Below, piece after piece: positions 25,382-34,215 of a stretch of DNA of 64,000 nt. The DNA comes from Proteobacteria bacterium DTSAM18 (GTDB lineage Bacteria > Myxococcota_A > UBA796 > GCA-2862545). The number at the start of each line of letters is the position of its first letter. The first letter of the stretch is position 1. The stretch spans positions 94,654 to 158,653 of the forward strand of contig JARACJ010000014.1 of NCBI GenBank assembly GCA_028767165.1, read 5' to 3'. The notes under the pieces are model-generated. The model had not been told where the DNA came from. It made no database searches and saw only the letters and a program-made list of their open reading frames with translations. A program made the position numbers and the translations under genes.

Positions 25382-26269
25382 CTACTCGGGTCGCACGTCC
25401 AGGAAGCGGTCGATCAGCGAGCGACGTACGCCCTTCGTGAGGAAGATGCCGTAGATCTCGATGCGTGGCGCATCGTGCAGCCGGATCCGACGCACGCGGC
25501 CCGAGGCCAGGTCCTCCTTGATGCCGATCTCCGGGACGACCGCGAGCCCCCGGCCGCTGTTGGCCATGAAGCGCAGCAGGGAGATGTCGTCGGTCATCAC
25601 CGGCACGTCGAGGTCCAGCTCGAGGCCGGAGGCGATGACCTCCTGCAGGGGTGGGCCCTCGAACGGGTGCCGGAACATGTACAGCTCGGTGGGCAGGGGA
25701 TCGGCCCGCGGGGCGGTGATGCTCGCCACCAGCTCGGGGGTACCCGCCAGGCACAGGGGACTCGAATCGACCCGCACGTGGCTGACGGTGGCGAGATCCT
25801 TCTGGTGGGGGCGGTCGAGGCTGAAGATGAGGTCGAGCTCGAAGCGTCGGAGCAGCTCGGTGAGCTCGTCGAAGGAGCCATCGACCAGGTCGACGTGGGT
25901 TCCGTGGCCCTCGTCGAGCGCCCGGGTGACCAACCCGTAGATGAAGTTCCGGGAGATGCCGCCGACCATGCCCACCCGGATGCTCGAAGGGCCCGCGAGG
26001 GAGTCCTTGTCGCGGAAGATGCGGTTGATCTCCTGGCTCTTCTCGAAGATGGCGTCGGCGTAGGCGAGCAGGGCCGCGCCGCGGTCGGTCACCGTGACGG
26101 CGCGGGTGCTCCGCTCGAGCAGCTCTTCACCGAGGTAGTCCTCGAGCTGGGCGACCTGCTCGCTCACGGTGGACTGGGAGACATGGATGCGTCGGGCGGC
26201 CTTGCTGAAGCCGCCGTGCCGGCAGACCGCCCAGAATGCGTACAGGTGTCGGAAGTTGATCCATTCCAT
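25382..26269 (-). CDS. LysR-family regulator, NhaR-like
   Basis: This 295-residue regulator has the N-terminal winged helix-turn-helix 'INFRHLYAFWAVCRHGGFSKAARRIHVSQSTVSEQVAQLE' (only part listed), which matches the NhaR subgroup more than classical LysR. The effector domain from 95 on has the periplasmic-binding fold ('IRVGMVGGISRNFIYGLV'). A T-N11-A site lies just upstream. It follows the aldo/keto reductase by 73 bp on the same strand; the target and coinducer are unknown. Confidence 0.85.
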   Translation of the reverse strand: MEWINFRHLYAFWAVCRHGGFSKAARRIHVSQSTVSEQVAQLEDYLGEELLERSTRAVTVTDRGAALLAYADAIFEKSQEINRIFRDKDSLAGPSSIRVGMVGGISRNFIYGLVTRALDEGHGTHVDLVDGSFDELTELLRRFELDLIFSLDRPHQKDLATVSHVRVDSSPLCLAGTPELVASITAPRADPLPTELYMFRHPFEGPPLQEVIASGLELDLDVPVMTDDISLLRFMANSGRGLAVVPEIGIKEDLASGRVRRIRLHDAPRIEIYGIFLTKGVRRSLIDRFLDVRPE

Positions 26270-26281
26270 GACCTGTCATCT

Positions 26282-26296
26282 ATCGGTCTGGTCGAT
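26282..26296. promoter_or_regulatory. LysR-type T-N11-A box
   Basis: ATCGGTCTGGTCGAT has ATCG/CGAT arms around seven bases and the T-N11-A signature of LysR boxes (T26283, A26295). It is 13 bp upstream of the LysR start, consistent with autoregulation. Confidence 0.6.
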
Positions 26297-26342
26297 GATT
26301 GTCATGTGAAACCACGGTGGCTCGACCCCCACGCTCACGCGG

Positions 26343-27209
26343 TCAGCGCGCCGGGTCGCGGAAGACCGGGAAGACGCTGGCCTCGCCGTAGTCCGCGATC
26401 CGATCCAGGTGCTGCAGGGTGTCCATGTCCTCGTCGGAGATGGTGAAGTCCAACGTGGCGTTGTCCTTCATGTGGATCGGGTTGGTGGTCTTCGGCAGCG
26501 GGAGCAGACCGAGCTGCAGCGTGTAGCGGATCGACAGCTGCGGCACGGTGACGGCGTACTTCTCGGCCATGGTGGTCACGGCCGTGTTCTTCAGCAGCTC
26601 GCCGTGGGCGATGGGCGAGTAGGCCTGGACGAGGATGCCCTTGCCCTGTGCGTAGCGGATGAGATCCATGGGCGTGTTGCTGATGTGGGCCAGCACCTGG
26701 TCGACCATCGGGGCCACCGTGCAGGAGGACAGGATGTTGTCGAGGTCGCCCTCTTCGAAGTTCGACACGCCGATGGACCGCAGCTTGCCGGCTTTGTAGG
26801 CCTCTTCGAGGGCCCGCCATGCCTCGCGGTTGCCCTCGAGGAAGCGATCCTCCGCACCGAACTGCCGCCAGGGCTGGGGGCTGTGGATCAGCATGAGATC
26901 GATGGTGTCGAGGCCCAGGGCCTGCAGGGAGCCGTCGATGGCCGCCGCGGCCGCGTCATGGGACTTGATCTCGGCCGCGAGCTTGGTGGTGATGAAGAGC
27001 TGGTCGCGGGGGATGCCGCAGGCCCGGATGCCGCGACCGACGCCGGCCTCGTTCTCGTAGGCCTGGGCGGTGTCGATGTGGCGGTAGCCGAGGGCGACGG
27101 CTTCCACGACCGCCTGCTCCGCGGCATCGTCGGGGATCAACCAGGTGCCGAGGCCCAGCTTGGGGATCTCGACGCCGTTGGAGAGGGTGTAGGTGTCTTG
27201 CGCGATCAT
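26343..27209 (-). CDS. aldo/keto reductase
   Basis: This 288-residue NADPH-dependent (beta/alpha)8 reductase carries the tetrad residues in order: Asp and Tyr in 'YRHIDTAQAYENEAGVG', Lys in 'FITTKL', His in 'MLIHSPQPW'. The C-terminal cofactor loop is 'LPLPKTTNPIHMKDN'. ATG at 27209 has GAGGTGG upstream and overlaps the stop of a small upstream gene (ATGA). It reduces aldehydes or ketones; substrate unknown. LysR lies next to it and may control it. Confidence 0.9.
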   Translation of the reverse strand: MIAQDTYTLSNGVEIPKLGLGTWLIPDDAAEQAVVEAVALGYRHIDTAQAYENEAGVGRGIRACGIPRDQLFITTKLAAEIKSHDAAAAAIDGSLQALGLDTIDLMLIHSPQPWRQFGAEDRFLEGNREAWRALEEAYKAGKLRSIGVSNFEEGDLDNILSSCTVAPMVDQVLAHISNTPMDLIRYAQGKGILVQAYSPIAHGELLKNTAVTTMAEKYAVTVPQLSIRYTLQLGLLPLPKTTNPIHMKDNATLDFTISDEDMDTLQHLDRIADYGEASVFPVFRDPAR

Positions 27210-27412
27210 GGGATCCACCTCGTGACTGGAGCGGTGCCGTGCACCGTGGGACGGAACGGTTCCTGTGGGTACCATGGTTCTCCGTCCACGAGGGAGTCGG
27301 TGCAGGCGGCGAGCGCAGGGGCCCCGTCGGCCGTGGTCACTCGCGCAGGGCGTGCGTCGGCACGTCCCGAGAGTGCAGCCAGGCGCGCGACTGTGGTGGT
27401 CTTCTTCGTCAT
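27206..27412 (-). CDS. small hypothetical protein coupled to aldo/keto reductase
   Basis: This 68-residue protein starts at ATG 27412, with GGAGG about eight bases upstream. It is Thr/Ala/Arg-rich, ends with a Trp-Pro-rich segment, and its TGA overlaps the ATG of the aldo/keto reductase. It has no signal peptide, no transmembrane segment and no family that I recognise. The coupling argues that it is translated, perhaps only to feed the next gene. Confidence 0.45.
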   Translation of the reverse strand: MTKKTTTVARLAALSGRADARPARVTTADGAPALAACTDSLVDGEPWYPQEPFRPTVHGTAPVTRWIP

Positions 27413-27535
27413 GGTCCAGCCTCCATCGGACACCGTCAGTGTACGGTGCCCACGGGGGCCGGACCATGGGGGTTCCTCTCGAAGACCTGCCCATTCCTGC
27501 CGGATTCGGCAGGTGGGCATGTGGATGACCGGGGG

Positions 27536-28783
27536 TCAGGCCATCAACGACAGGGCATCGCCCTGCAGGGGCCACGTACCCGCGACCTCCGGCGTGTCCA
27601 CGCCCAGGTGCTCGCGCAGGGTGGCGTGGATGTGGGCCGGTGTGATGCGGATGCCGTCGTCGGAGGGCTCCAGGGTGTCGGGATCGAGCAGGTCGGGCAC
27701 GAGGGAGTCGTCCGTCGACCCGATCACCCGTCCGCCGTCGATGCCGGGACCCATCATCATCATCGAGGTGATGGAGTAGTGGTCCTTGCCATCGTGCTCG
27801 TTGTACCAGGGCGTGCGGCCGAAGTCGGAGCCGATGAGCAGCAGGATGCGGTCGGCGAGGCCCATCTTCTCGGCCTGCTGCATGAGGAACAGGGCGCCCT
27901 CGAACAGGTTCGTCAGGGCGACGGGGTGCTTGGTGTCGTGGGCCTTGTGGGTGTCGAAGCCGCCCGAGGTCAGGCTCACCGACGAGGTGATGCCGGCCTG
28001 GAAGGCGGCGAGGGCGATCTGGATCTGCTGCTTCAGCGGGGTGGCCTCGAACTGCGAGGGCAGGAACGGGGCCAGCAGGGCCATCTCGTTGTCGCCGAGG
28101 CGTGCGTCCAGCAGCTGCTGCATGGCCCTGCGCTGGTTGGGCAGGGTCGCAGCCGCGATCTGGCGCTCGAGCCTGGCGGCCTGGGCCATCTGCAGGCGCT
28201 CCTGGATGCTGCTGGGCACCAGGTCACTGTCCGGGTCGGGGGTGTGGCGACGATAGGGGTGGGCCAGCTCGGAGACGAACCCAGGGGAGGGGAGCCGTGT
28301 GATCGGGAGCAGGCCGGCCGTGTTGTCGTAGCCGCCGAAGGACATGAAGGCGGTGGTGGGCGCGTTCCGCGTGTGGGCCGCAGCCAGGGCACCGATGGAG
28401 GGGTGCCCGTGGTTCAGCTTGCCGGACCACTGGTTTCGCACGCCGGCGAGGTGGCTGTTGGACTGGTTGTCCACGCCGTTGATCACCAGCAGCTCCCGCG
28501 AGTAGTCGCTGAAGAAGTCCATGAGCGCGCGGTTGGGGGCCAGGTCGAAGGCGCCGACCGACACGATGTCGTCCTCGTGGAAGTCGGTGATGCGGTCCGA
28601 ACCGTCACCCACGTACCCCTTGGGGTCGCACAGGAAGGCCGGATCCCAGCCGCCGTCCGCGTGGAGCGTGACCACGAGGGTCTCGTCGCCGGACACCAGC
28701 GCGTGGGCGCGGGTCTGCTTGAGGAGGGTGGGGAGCGCCAGGGCGGTGACGCCAAGTCCCTTGAGGAATCGTCTTCTGTCCAT
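27536..28783 (-). CDS. Tat-exported DUF1501 protein (cassette 2)
   Basis: This 415-residue DUF1501 protein begins 'MDRRRFLKGLGVTALALP', a twin-arginine signal. It keeps 'LHADGGWDPAFLCDPKGY', 'GGFDTHKAHDTKHP', 'DFGRTPWYNEHDGKDHY' and 'MMGPGIDGGRVIGS', and aligns throughout with the protein at 13823-15076. It starts five bases after the DUF1592 stop. In contrast with the first cassette, no type-3 repeat lipoprotein follows it. The reaction is unknown; a phosphatase/sulfatase-like fold is the family expectation. Confidence 0.85.
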   Translation of the reverse strand: MDRRRFLKGLGVTALALPTLLKQTRAHALVSGDETLVVTLHADGGWDPAFLCDPKGYVGDGSDRITDFHEDDIVSVGAFDLAPNRALMDFFSDYSRELLVINGVDNQSNSHLAGVRNQWSGKLNHGHPSIGALAAAHTRNAPTTAFMSFGGYDNTAGLLPITRLPSPGFVSELAHPYRRHTPDPDSDLVPSSIQERLQMAQAARLERQIAAATLPNQRRAMQQLLDARLGDNEMALLAPFLPSQFEATPLKQQIQIALAAFQAGITSSVSLTSGGFDTHKAHDTKHPVALTNLFEGALFLMQQAEKMGLADRILLLIGSDFGRTPWYNEHDGKDHYSITSMMMMGPGIDGGRVIGSTDDSLVPDLLDPDTLEPSDDGIRITPAHIHATLREHLGVDTPEVAGTWPLQGDALSLMA

Positions 28784-28788
28784 GGTGC

Positions 28789-31035
28789 TCACTCGTACAG
28801 GAATCGGTAGTCGGTCAGGAGGTAGGTCACGACGGTCATCCAGGCGCGGATGGCGAAGTCGTCGTCCCGGATCACCATCTGGTCGTCGGGGAGGGGCTCG
28901 CCGGTCCACCAGTCCTCGCGGAGCTGGCAGGGGCCGGGCAGGATGCTCGTGGCATCTCCGCTGTTCACGGCCAGACGGCCGGTCGTCCAGGCGTCCTCCA
29001 GCAGCGCGTAGGCGGCGTCGATCTCGGGGTCGTCCACGGGCAGGTCCTCACCCAGGAGCCGCAGGAAGAGCCACTGCAGGTTCCTGCGGATGGCGGCTTC
29101 CGTCTGCTCGTCCCGCGTGCCGTCCCGCAGGATGGGCGCGTCGGCCATCGTGGCGTAGGGGAACAGGACGCGGTCGTCGGTGGACTTGTGCAGGTCGATG
29201 GGCACGGCCCGGCAGGCCATGTCGGTCGCCATGGACAGGGCGATCGACTCGGTCACGCCCGAGGGCTCGGACAGCCGCTCGGTGATGGTGTTCGAGTCGA
29301 TGCCGCCGTACATCAGGCCGTAGAACTCGGTCAGGTAGCCCTGCCGGCTCGCCTCGTTGACCCAGGGCATGCCCAGGGTCGCCGAGATCTTGTCGTGGAG
29401 CATCTCCGGAGACAGCATGATGGCCGCACCGGTGCGCTCGAGGGTCGCCTCGGAGGCGCCGTCGTCAGCGATGGCCCGGAACCAGTGGGACAGGACCACC
29501 TGCTCGATGACCCACTTCAGGTCGTGGTTGCGCTCACGGAACTCGGCCGCGATGTCGGCGATCCAGGCGTCCTGCTCGGCCAGGGCCTTCTGCATGACGG
29601 GATCGTCGGTGACGGTGGCCTGGGACAGGGGCTCCTGGCCGGTCAGCAGCTTCATGACCATCTTCACGCTGGCGACGTCGAAGCGGGGATCCTCCACGGT
29701 GCGGGCCGCCAGCCAGGGCAGGGCCTCGTCCTGGGCGGCATCCGGCAGATCGACACCACCGAACCCGGGCACAAGCATGTCGTCATACCAGGCGGCATCG
29801 GGCCGGTAGGCACCGAGGGTGTTCCAGTTCTGGAACAGGCCGGCCACCGGGTCCATGGTGGTGTGGCAGACGTTGCAGTTGGGATCGTTCAGGGTGGGGT
29901 TGTCGAACGGGGTGTCCGTCGAGTCCACGGGACGATCGGCGAACGTCATGATGTCGGTGTCGAGGAAGGTCTTGTAGAAGTACCAGCTGCGGTGGCGGTT
30001 CCGGTTGGTGTCGGTGTTGGGGTACCGGTTGAGGAACGCGACGGTCGTGAGCACGCCGGCGTGGGGGTAGTCCGGCAGATCGATCTCCTCCCAGACCTGG
30101 GCGGCCGGGTCGTCGGGCGCGGGAATCGGGCCGTCGTGCACGCCGTAGGCCAGCTTCAGCCAGGTGTTGGCGAGCATGTAGTCGGCGGTCAGGATCTCGG
30201 ACCAGGGACGGTCCTCCCGCAGGATGTGCTGGGCCAGCATCAGGGGCTCACGGGCGATCGCCTCGGCGGTCAGGGTCTGGTAGGTCCACTTGTCGCTCGG
30301 GTCGGTCTGCTCGTACCAGAACGCCGAGGGGTAGCGACCCTGGTCCACGATGAAGACACCGAGGTTGTTCTCCAGGTACCTGTCCGTCAGGAACACGTCG
30401 TTGAGCAGCAGGACCATCCGGTCGGCGAACGCCTCGCCGGACATCATCTCCCACAGCACCTGGATCAGGACGTCCTCGCCGCCGGCGCGGACCCGGGACT
30501 CCTCCATGGAGGTGGGAAGGCGGCCGGCCAGCACGAGGGAGGCCTTGCGAAGGGTGCTCACCGGGCTCGCGAGGGTCAGGCCGAGCCCACTGTCGGTGGC
30601 TTCGTCCTCGCCCTCGCCCTGGCACAGATCCGGACGGTTGGCCAGGGTGATGAACTCCTGGAGCAGCTCGGCCTCAGCGGATCCGGGCGCGACCATCTGG
30701 CCGCCGCCGTGGGGCACGGTGTTCGTCGGCTTGAGCAGCAGCCAGGAGGAGCCGTCCTGCTCCTTCTGGGCCAGGGTGCTGAGGATCTGGAGGTTGGCCT
30801 CCATGGCCCCCGGCACGGACGTGGGCTGCAGGACGAACTGGGAGTGTCGGGCCGACCCCTCCTGGTTGTGACAGGCCAGGCAGGTGGTGCCCACGAGCTC
30901 GGGCCACAGGCGGTCTTGCAGATAGTCCATGGGATCGACGCAGCTACCCTTGTCGGGGTTCTGGGCCAGATCACCGTTGTGCGGTCCGGGAGTGCATCCC
31001 ATGAGCACGCTGATGGCAAGCAGCCACGAACGCAT
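28789..31035 (-). CDS. DUF1592-family c-type-heme lipoprotein (cassette 2)
   Basis: This 748-residue protein has lipobox LMGC (Cys14), a short linker, a CLACH heme motif (Cys52, Cys55, His56) and CNVCHTTMDP later. It shares the DUF1592-family blocks with the protein at 15080-17515 over its whole length but has a much shorter N-terminal linker. It is probably an envelope-anchored cytochrome-like protein in the same unit as the DUF1501 gene. The two cassettes are paralogs separated by about 10 kb. Confidence 0.85.
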   Translation of the reverse strand: MRSWLLAISVLMGCTPGPHNGDLAQNPDKGSCVDPMDYLQDRLWPELVGTTCLACHNQEGSARHSQFVLQPTSVPGAMEANLQILSTLAQKEQDGSSWLLLKPTNTVPHGGGQMVAPGSAEAELLQEFITLANRPDLCQGEGEDEATDSGLGLTLASPVSTLRKASLVLAGRLPTSMEESRVRAGGEDVLIQVLWEMMSGEAFADRMVLLLNDVFLTDRYLENNLGVFIVDQGRYPSAFWYEQTDPSDKWTYQTLTAEAIAREPLMLAQHILREDRPWSEILTADYMLANTWLKLAYGVHDGPIPAPDDPAAQVWEEIDLPDYPHAGVLTTVAFLNRYPNTDTNRNRHRSWYFYKTFLDTDIMTFADRPVDSTDTPFDNPTLNDPNCNVCHTTMDPVAGLFQNWNTLGAYRPDAAWYDDMLVPGFGGVDLPDAAQDEALPWLAARTVEDPRFDVASVKMVMKLLTGQEPLSQATVTDDPVMQKALAEQDAWIADIAAEFRERNHDLKWVIEQVVLSHWFRAIADDGASEATLERTGAAIMLSPEMLHDKISATLGMPWVNEASRQGYLTEFYGLMYGGIDSNTITERLSEPSGVTESIALSMATDMACRAVPIDLHKSTDDRVLFPYATMADAPILRDGTRDEQTEAAIRRNLQWLFLRLLGEDLPVDDPEIDAAYALLEDAWTTGRLAVNSGDATSILPGPCQLREDWWTGEPLPDDQMVIRDDDFAIRAWMTVVTYLLTDYRFLYE

Positions 31036-31613
31036 CGATCCTCCTCGTCAGCGCCCGGAAGGGGCGTCAGCAAGGCTTCAGGATATCCGCGTACATGACT
31101 GTGTGTAGGTGGAAGGCCGGCTATCGGCAGTCTGGGTGTTTCGGTACCACCTGCCGGAACCATGCAGGTGGAGGTCCCCCCGCGAACCGAACAGGTGCCC
31201 CCATGGGGCTGGGGGACGCATCGCATGTCAAATGGGTGTATGCAAGCGCCTGGAGGGGGACCAGGCGCAGGCCACCCGCGAGCGCTGACGTACCGCGACA
31301 GGACACCTGGTCGGGTGGGGACATGCGACCCCGACGCAGACCTCCCAATGCGAGGGGGCGTCAGTTCTTGTCGAGCAGATGTCATGGACCTGACATCCGG
31401 GGGTTCGGCGGCGGCACGCGCGGGGATCGACGGGCGACCGGGGCGACCTCGTCGCGCTGCGACGCGCGGGTTGGACCGAGGTCGAGGCGTGTGGGTCACC
31501 GGCAAGACACGCCGGCCCGAAGTGGACCGATAGGGAGACAGTGCGGCCGACGGCAGCGGACATCCCGGTGCCCGGTGTTCCAGGATGTGTGGTCCCCCCG
31601 GCGAGGTGCGACG
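31036..31613. other. intergenic region, nothing recognised
   Basis: These 578 bp between divergent genes (DUF1592 minus, SDR plus) contain an open frame continuous with the SDR gene, but without a ribosome site or homology. No structural RNA, repeat or paired promoter is clear. Confidence 0.45.
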
Positions 31614-32507
31614 ATGACGGCAGAGGCGGAGGATGGCGTCGGGGACGGCGTCCAGGACGGCGTGGAGAACGGTGGCGAAGGGGCCGGGCTCACCCTGCAG
31701 GAGCTTCCCGTCATCGTCACGGGCGCATGTGGGGACATGGCGCAGACCATCGCCCTGGCGTTCGCCCTCGAGGGCCGACCCCTCCTGCTGAGCGATGAGG
31801 ATCTGGAGACGCTGGAGGAGCTCGCCGATGCGCTGAGCGAATACACGGACGTGGACATCGTGCATGGGGACATCACGGCCCAGGGCCACGCCGAGCAGCT
31901 CATGCGCTCCCTGCAGGAGGTGCCGCTGGGCGCGCTCGTCCACACCGCGGGGGTCTCGCTGCACGAAGACGACGATCCGCACGGGTTCGACGAGGACTTC
32001 GCGGCCACCAGGCGGCTCGTCGAGGCAGCACTCCCCCACATGGCGCCGGGTGGGGTCGTGGTCCTGCTGGCGTCCAACGCCGGGCAGATGGTGTCGGGGT
32101 ACTGGCTGGACCGGGCCGTCGATCGCCTCCTCGACGGAAAGCGGCGGCTCCTGACCCGGCTCATGTTGAGGAGCCCGCGCATGGCCTACGCGCTGTCCAG
32201 TCGGGTGATCCAGCGGTACGTGCCCCGGATGGCACCGGCCTTCGGGGAGCGGGGGGCCCGGATCGTGTCCCTGTCGCCGGGGGTCATCCACGCGCAGGAT
32301 GACCGCGACGAAGAGGAGGCCGACGGGGACCTGGGGGATCTGCTCGCCCTGACACCCGCTGGGCGGACGGGGCTGCCGGAGGAGGTCGCGGCGGTGGTGG
32401 CCTTCCTCGCGTCACCGGGTGCGAGCTACATCACCGGCACCGACATCCTGGTGGACGGAGGGACCATCGCCGGCATCGCTGCGGCAGGTGGCGTTCGGCG
32501 TGGGTGA
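31614..32507 (+). CDS. divergent SDR-family protein with altered active site
   Basis: This 297-residue Rossmann-fold SDR starts at ATG 31614 with GCGAGGTG upstream. The glycine loop reads TGACGDMA (36-43) instead of TG-x3-G-x-G. The Tyr is kept (Tyr192), but the Lys four residues on is Ser196, followed by Arg197 (YALSSR). The C-terminus 'LASPGASYITGTDILVDGG' is a standard SDR ending. A 40-residue insertion precedes the Tyr motif, as in 3-alpha-hydroxysteroid dehydrogenase-like SDRs. Reduced or changed activity is likely. Convergent with tetR. Confidence 0.75.
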   Translation: MTAEAEDGVGDGVQDGVENGGEGAGLTLQELPVIVTGACGDMAQTIALAFALEGRPLLLSDEDLETLEELADALSEYTDVDIVHGDITAQGHAEQLMRSLQEVPLGALVHTAGVSLHEDDDPHGFDEDFAATRRLVEAALPHMAPGGVVVLLASNAGQMVSGYWLDRAVDRLLDGKRRLLTRLMLRSPRMAYALSSRVIQRYVPRMAPAFGERGARIVSLSPGVIHAQDDRDEEEADGDLGDLLALTPAGRTGLPEEVAAVVAFLASPGASYITGTDILVDGGTIAGIAAAGGVRRG

Positions 32508-32535
32508 CGATCACGACGCACCAGGGGCGCCCTGG

Positions 32536-33189
32536 CTACGACGCGCCCCGCACCAGCCAGAGCCCTGCCTCGAGGAAGGCCGCCCGGGGATCCATCGAGG
32601 CGAGGTCCCGCTGTACGTCTTCCGGGAGGGGCTCGAGGGCCACGTCCGGCCGCTGCAGGGCGTGCGTGGTGCCGATGAGCAGGGCCAGCAGGCCGCGGAG
32701 CAGGCCGTAGGCGGTCTGCTCGGGCACGCCGATGGTCTTCGCCATGTGCTGGGCGACCGCCACGGCGACGGCGCGGTTCTGCCGCTTTCCGTCGACCAGC
32801 AGCTCCATGGACAGGTTGCGCTCGAGGACGCTGGACACCCGCGGCAGGGTCTCGAGCACCAGCGGCGTGCGCTGGGCGGCGTCGAAGTAGGCGGCGAGGT
32901 AGGCCTCGGTTGTCATCCCGGGCCCGGTGCTCTCGAAGAGGGCGTCCTTCCACCCGTGCAGGGCCTCGAGGTGCAGGGTGTACAGCAGCTCCTCGCGGGT
33001 CGGGAAGTACAGGTAGAGCGTGGCCCGGGCGACACCGGCGGCCCTGGCGAGGGGGCCCATCGAGAAGCCCTCGAACCCGACCTCGGACAGGTGTGCGCGG
33101 GCGGCCTGCAGGATCGCCTGGCGCCGGACCTCCTTCTGGTCGTCCGTGCGTGCGCGCTGGAAGCTGTCTTCGGGGGGGGGATTCGTCAC
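32536..33189 (-). CDS. TetR-family regulator beside hchA
   Basis: This 217-residue TetR protein has a helix-turn-helix about 45-67 ('MGPLARAAGVARATLYLYFPTR') and a helical ligand domain with a C-terminal 'GLLALLIGTTHALQ' helix. It diverges from hchA; two TGACA-N3-TGTCA operators lie between. Codons 4-6 are three Pro encoded by a run of nine C, so slippage near the start could switch the gene off. It is likely an autoregulated repressor of hchA; ligand unknown. Confidence 0.85.
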   Translation of the reverse strand: MTNPPPEDSFQRARTDDQKEVRRQAILQAARAHLSEVGFEGFSMGPLARAAGVARATLYLYFPTREELLYTLHLEALHGWKDALFESTGPGMTTEAYLAAYFDAAQRTPLVLETLPRVSSVLERNLSMELLVDGKRQNRAVAVAVAQHMAKTIGVPEQTAYGLLRGLLALLIGTTHALQRPDVALEPLPEDVQRDLASMDPRAAFLEAGLWLVRGAS

Positions 33190-33204
33190 GAGAAACCTCG
33201 GGCG

Positions 33205-33233
33205 TTGACATCTGACAGGGTGTCACTTATGTA
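33205..33233 (+). promoter_or_regulatory. hchA promoter with operator in the spacer
   Basis: TTGACA (33205-33210), a 17-bp spacer and TATGTA (33228-33233) form a near-consensus promoter. The spacer holds TGACAGGGTGTCA (33213-33225), an inverted repeat with 5-bp arms and 3-bp centre, as expected for repression by the TetR protein. Confidence 0.75.
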
Positions 33234-33255
33234 GGTCGCGTTGCATCGTCAACTA

Positions 33256-33272
33256 GCTGACACCCTGTCAGC
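33256..33272. promoter_or_regulatory. second operator of the hchA/tetR region
   Basis: GCTGACA-CCC-TGTCAGC (33256-33272) is the reverse complement core of the first site, 45 bp away centre to centre. A TTGACG read on the minus strand at 33252-33247 could be the tetR -35 element, so this site may govern the tetR promoter. Confidence 0.65.
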
Positions 33273-33306
33273 AAGTGGCCGAGGGCATCGAACAAGGAGA
33301 GCCACC

Positions 33307-34215
33307 GTGAGCAACTTCTTCACGCGAATGATCGGCATCGCTCCCACACCCGAGCCCAACGGCAAGGGCGTCATCCCCTCGCGTCTCGGCCTGCGCCTCG
33401 GGGTCGCCAGGAAGAGCGGGTACGAGCCCGCCGACTTCGGACGGTCCTACGCAGGCGACAGGAAGGTCCTCGTGCTGTGCACGGAGGAGCGGTACCTGCA
33501 GATGACCAACGGCGCGCTGTTCTCCACCGGCCACAACGTCCAGGAGACGGCGGTGCCGCTGATGCACCTGACCGCTGCCGGGTTCGACTTCGATATGGTC
33601 ACGCCGACGGGTGCGCCGGCCGTGCTCGAGAAGTGGTCGGAGCCGAGCGAGGACGAGGCCGTCCTCGGGTTCATGAAGGCGCACAAGGACAGGTTCGAGC
33701 GGCCCCTGTCCCTCGCCTCGATGATCGCCGAGGGAGCGCTCGACGAGGACTCCCCCTACGTCGCCGTCTTCTTCCCAGGGGGCCACGGAGCCATGGTCGG
33801 GCTGCCCGAGGACGCGAACGTCGCGGCGTTGATCCGCTGGTCGCGGGAGGCCGATCGCGCGATGGTCGTCGTGTGCCATGGTCCAGCCGCGCTCCTGGCG
33901 GCCAGCAAGAACGAGGGTGACCACCCCTACGCGGGCTACTCGCTGGTCGCGTTCCCCGACAGCGCCGACCGGCAGTCCCCGTGGATCGGGTACCTGCCGG
34001 GCGAGCTGCCCTGGTTCCAGTGCGAGCAGCTCGAGGCGCAGGGCATGAAGATCCTCAACCACAAGATCACGGGCGCCACCCACGTCGACCGCAAGCTGTA
34101 CTCCGGCGACAGCCCGATGGCGTGCGACGACCTGGGCAAGCTCGTGGCGAACGCGCTGCTCGACGAGTGTGCGACCTGGGGAGCTGGGCCCCAAGACGCA
34201 CGAGGGGCGGGCTGA
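33307..34215 (+). CDS. hchA: Hsp31-type protein deglycase/chaperone
   Basis: This 302-residue DJ-1/PfpI-superfamily protein starts at GTG 33307 with AAGGAG upstream. It matches HchA along its length: 'ERYLQMTNGALFSTGHNVQETAVPLMHL', 'FFPGGHGAMVGLPE', the nucleophile Cys190-His191 in 'VVVCHGPAALL', 'AFPDSADRQSPWIGYLPGELPW' and 'DRKLYSGDSPMA'. The family removes early glycation adducts from protein and nucleotides and holds unfolded proteins; activity against methylglyoxal-type stress is expected. Controlled by the adjacent TetR through two operators. Confidence 0.9.
   Translation: MSNFFTRMIGIAPTPEPNGKGVIPSRLGLRLGVARKSGYEPADFGRSYAGDRKVLVLCTEERYLQMTNGALFSTGHNVQETAVPLMHLTAAGFDFDMVTPTGAPAVLEKWSEPSEDEAVLGFMKAHKDRFERPLSLASMIAEGALDEDSPYVAVFFPGGHGAMVGLPEDANVAALIRWSREADRAMVVVCHGPAALLAASKNEGDHPYAGYSLVAFPDSADRQSPWIGYLPGELPWFQCEQLEAQGMKILNHKITGATHVDRKLYSGDSPMACDDLGKLVANALLDECATWGAGPQDARGAG

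Noticed and set aside
31095..31613. In-frame N-terminal extension of the SDR at 31614
   Set aside because: No ribosome site, Cys/Arg/Gly-rich composition, and the normal SDR fold starts at 31614.
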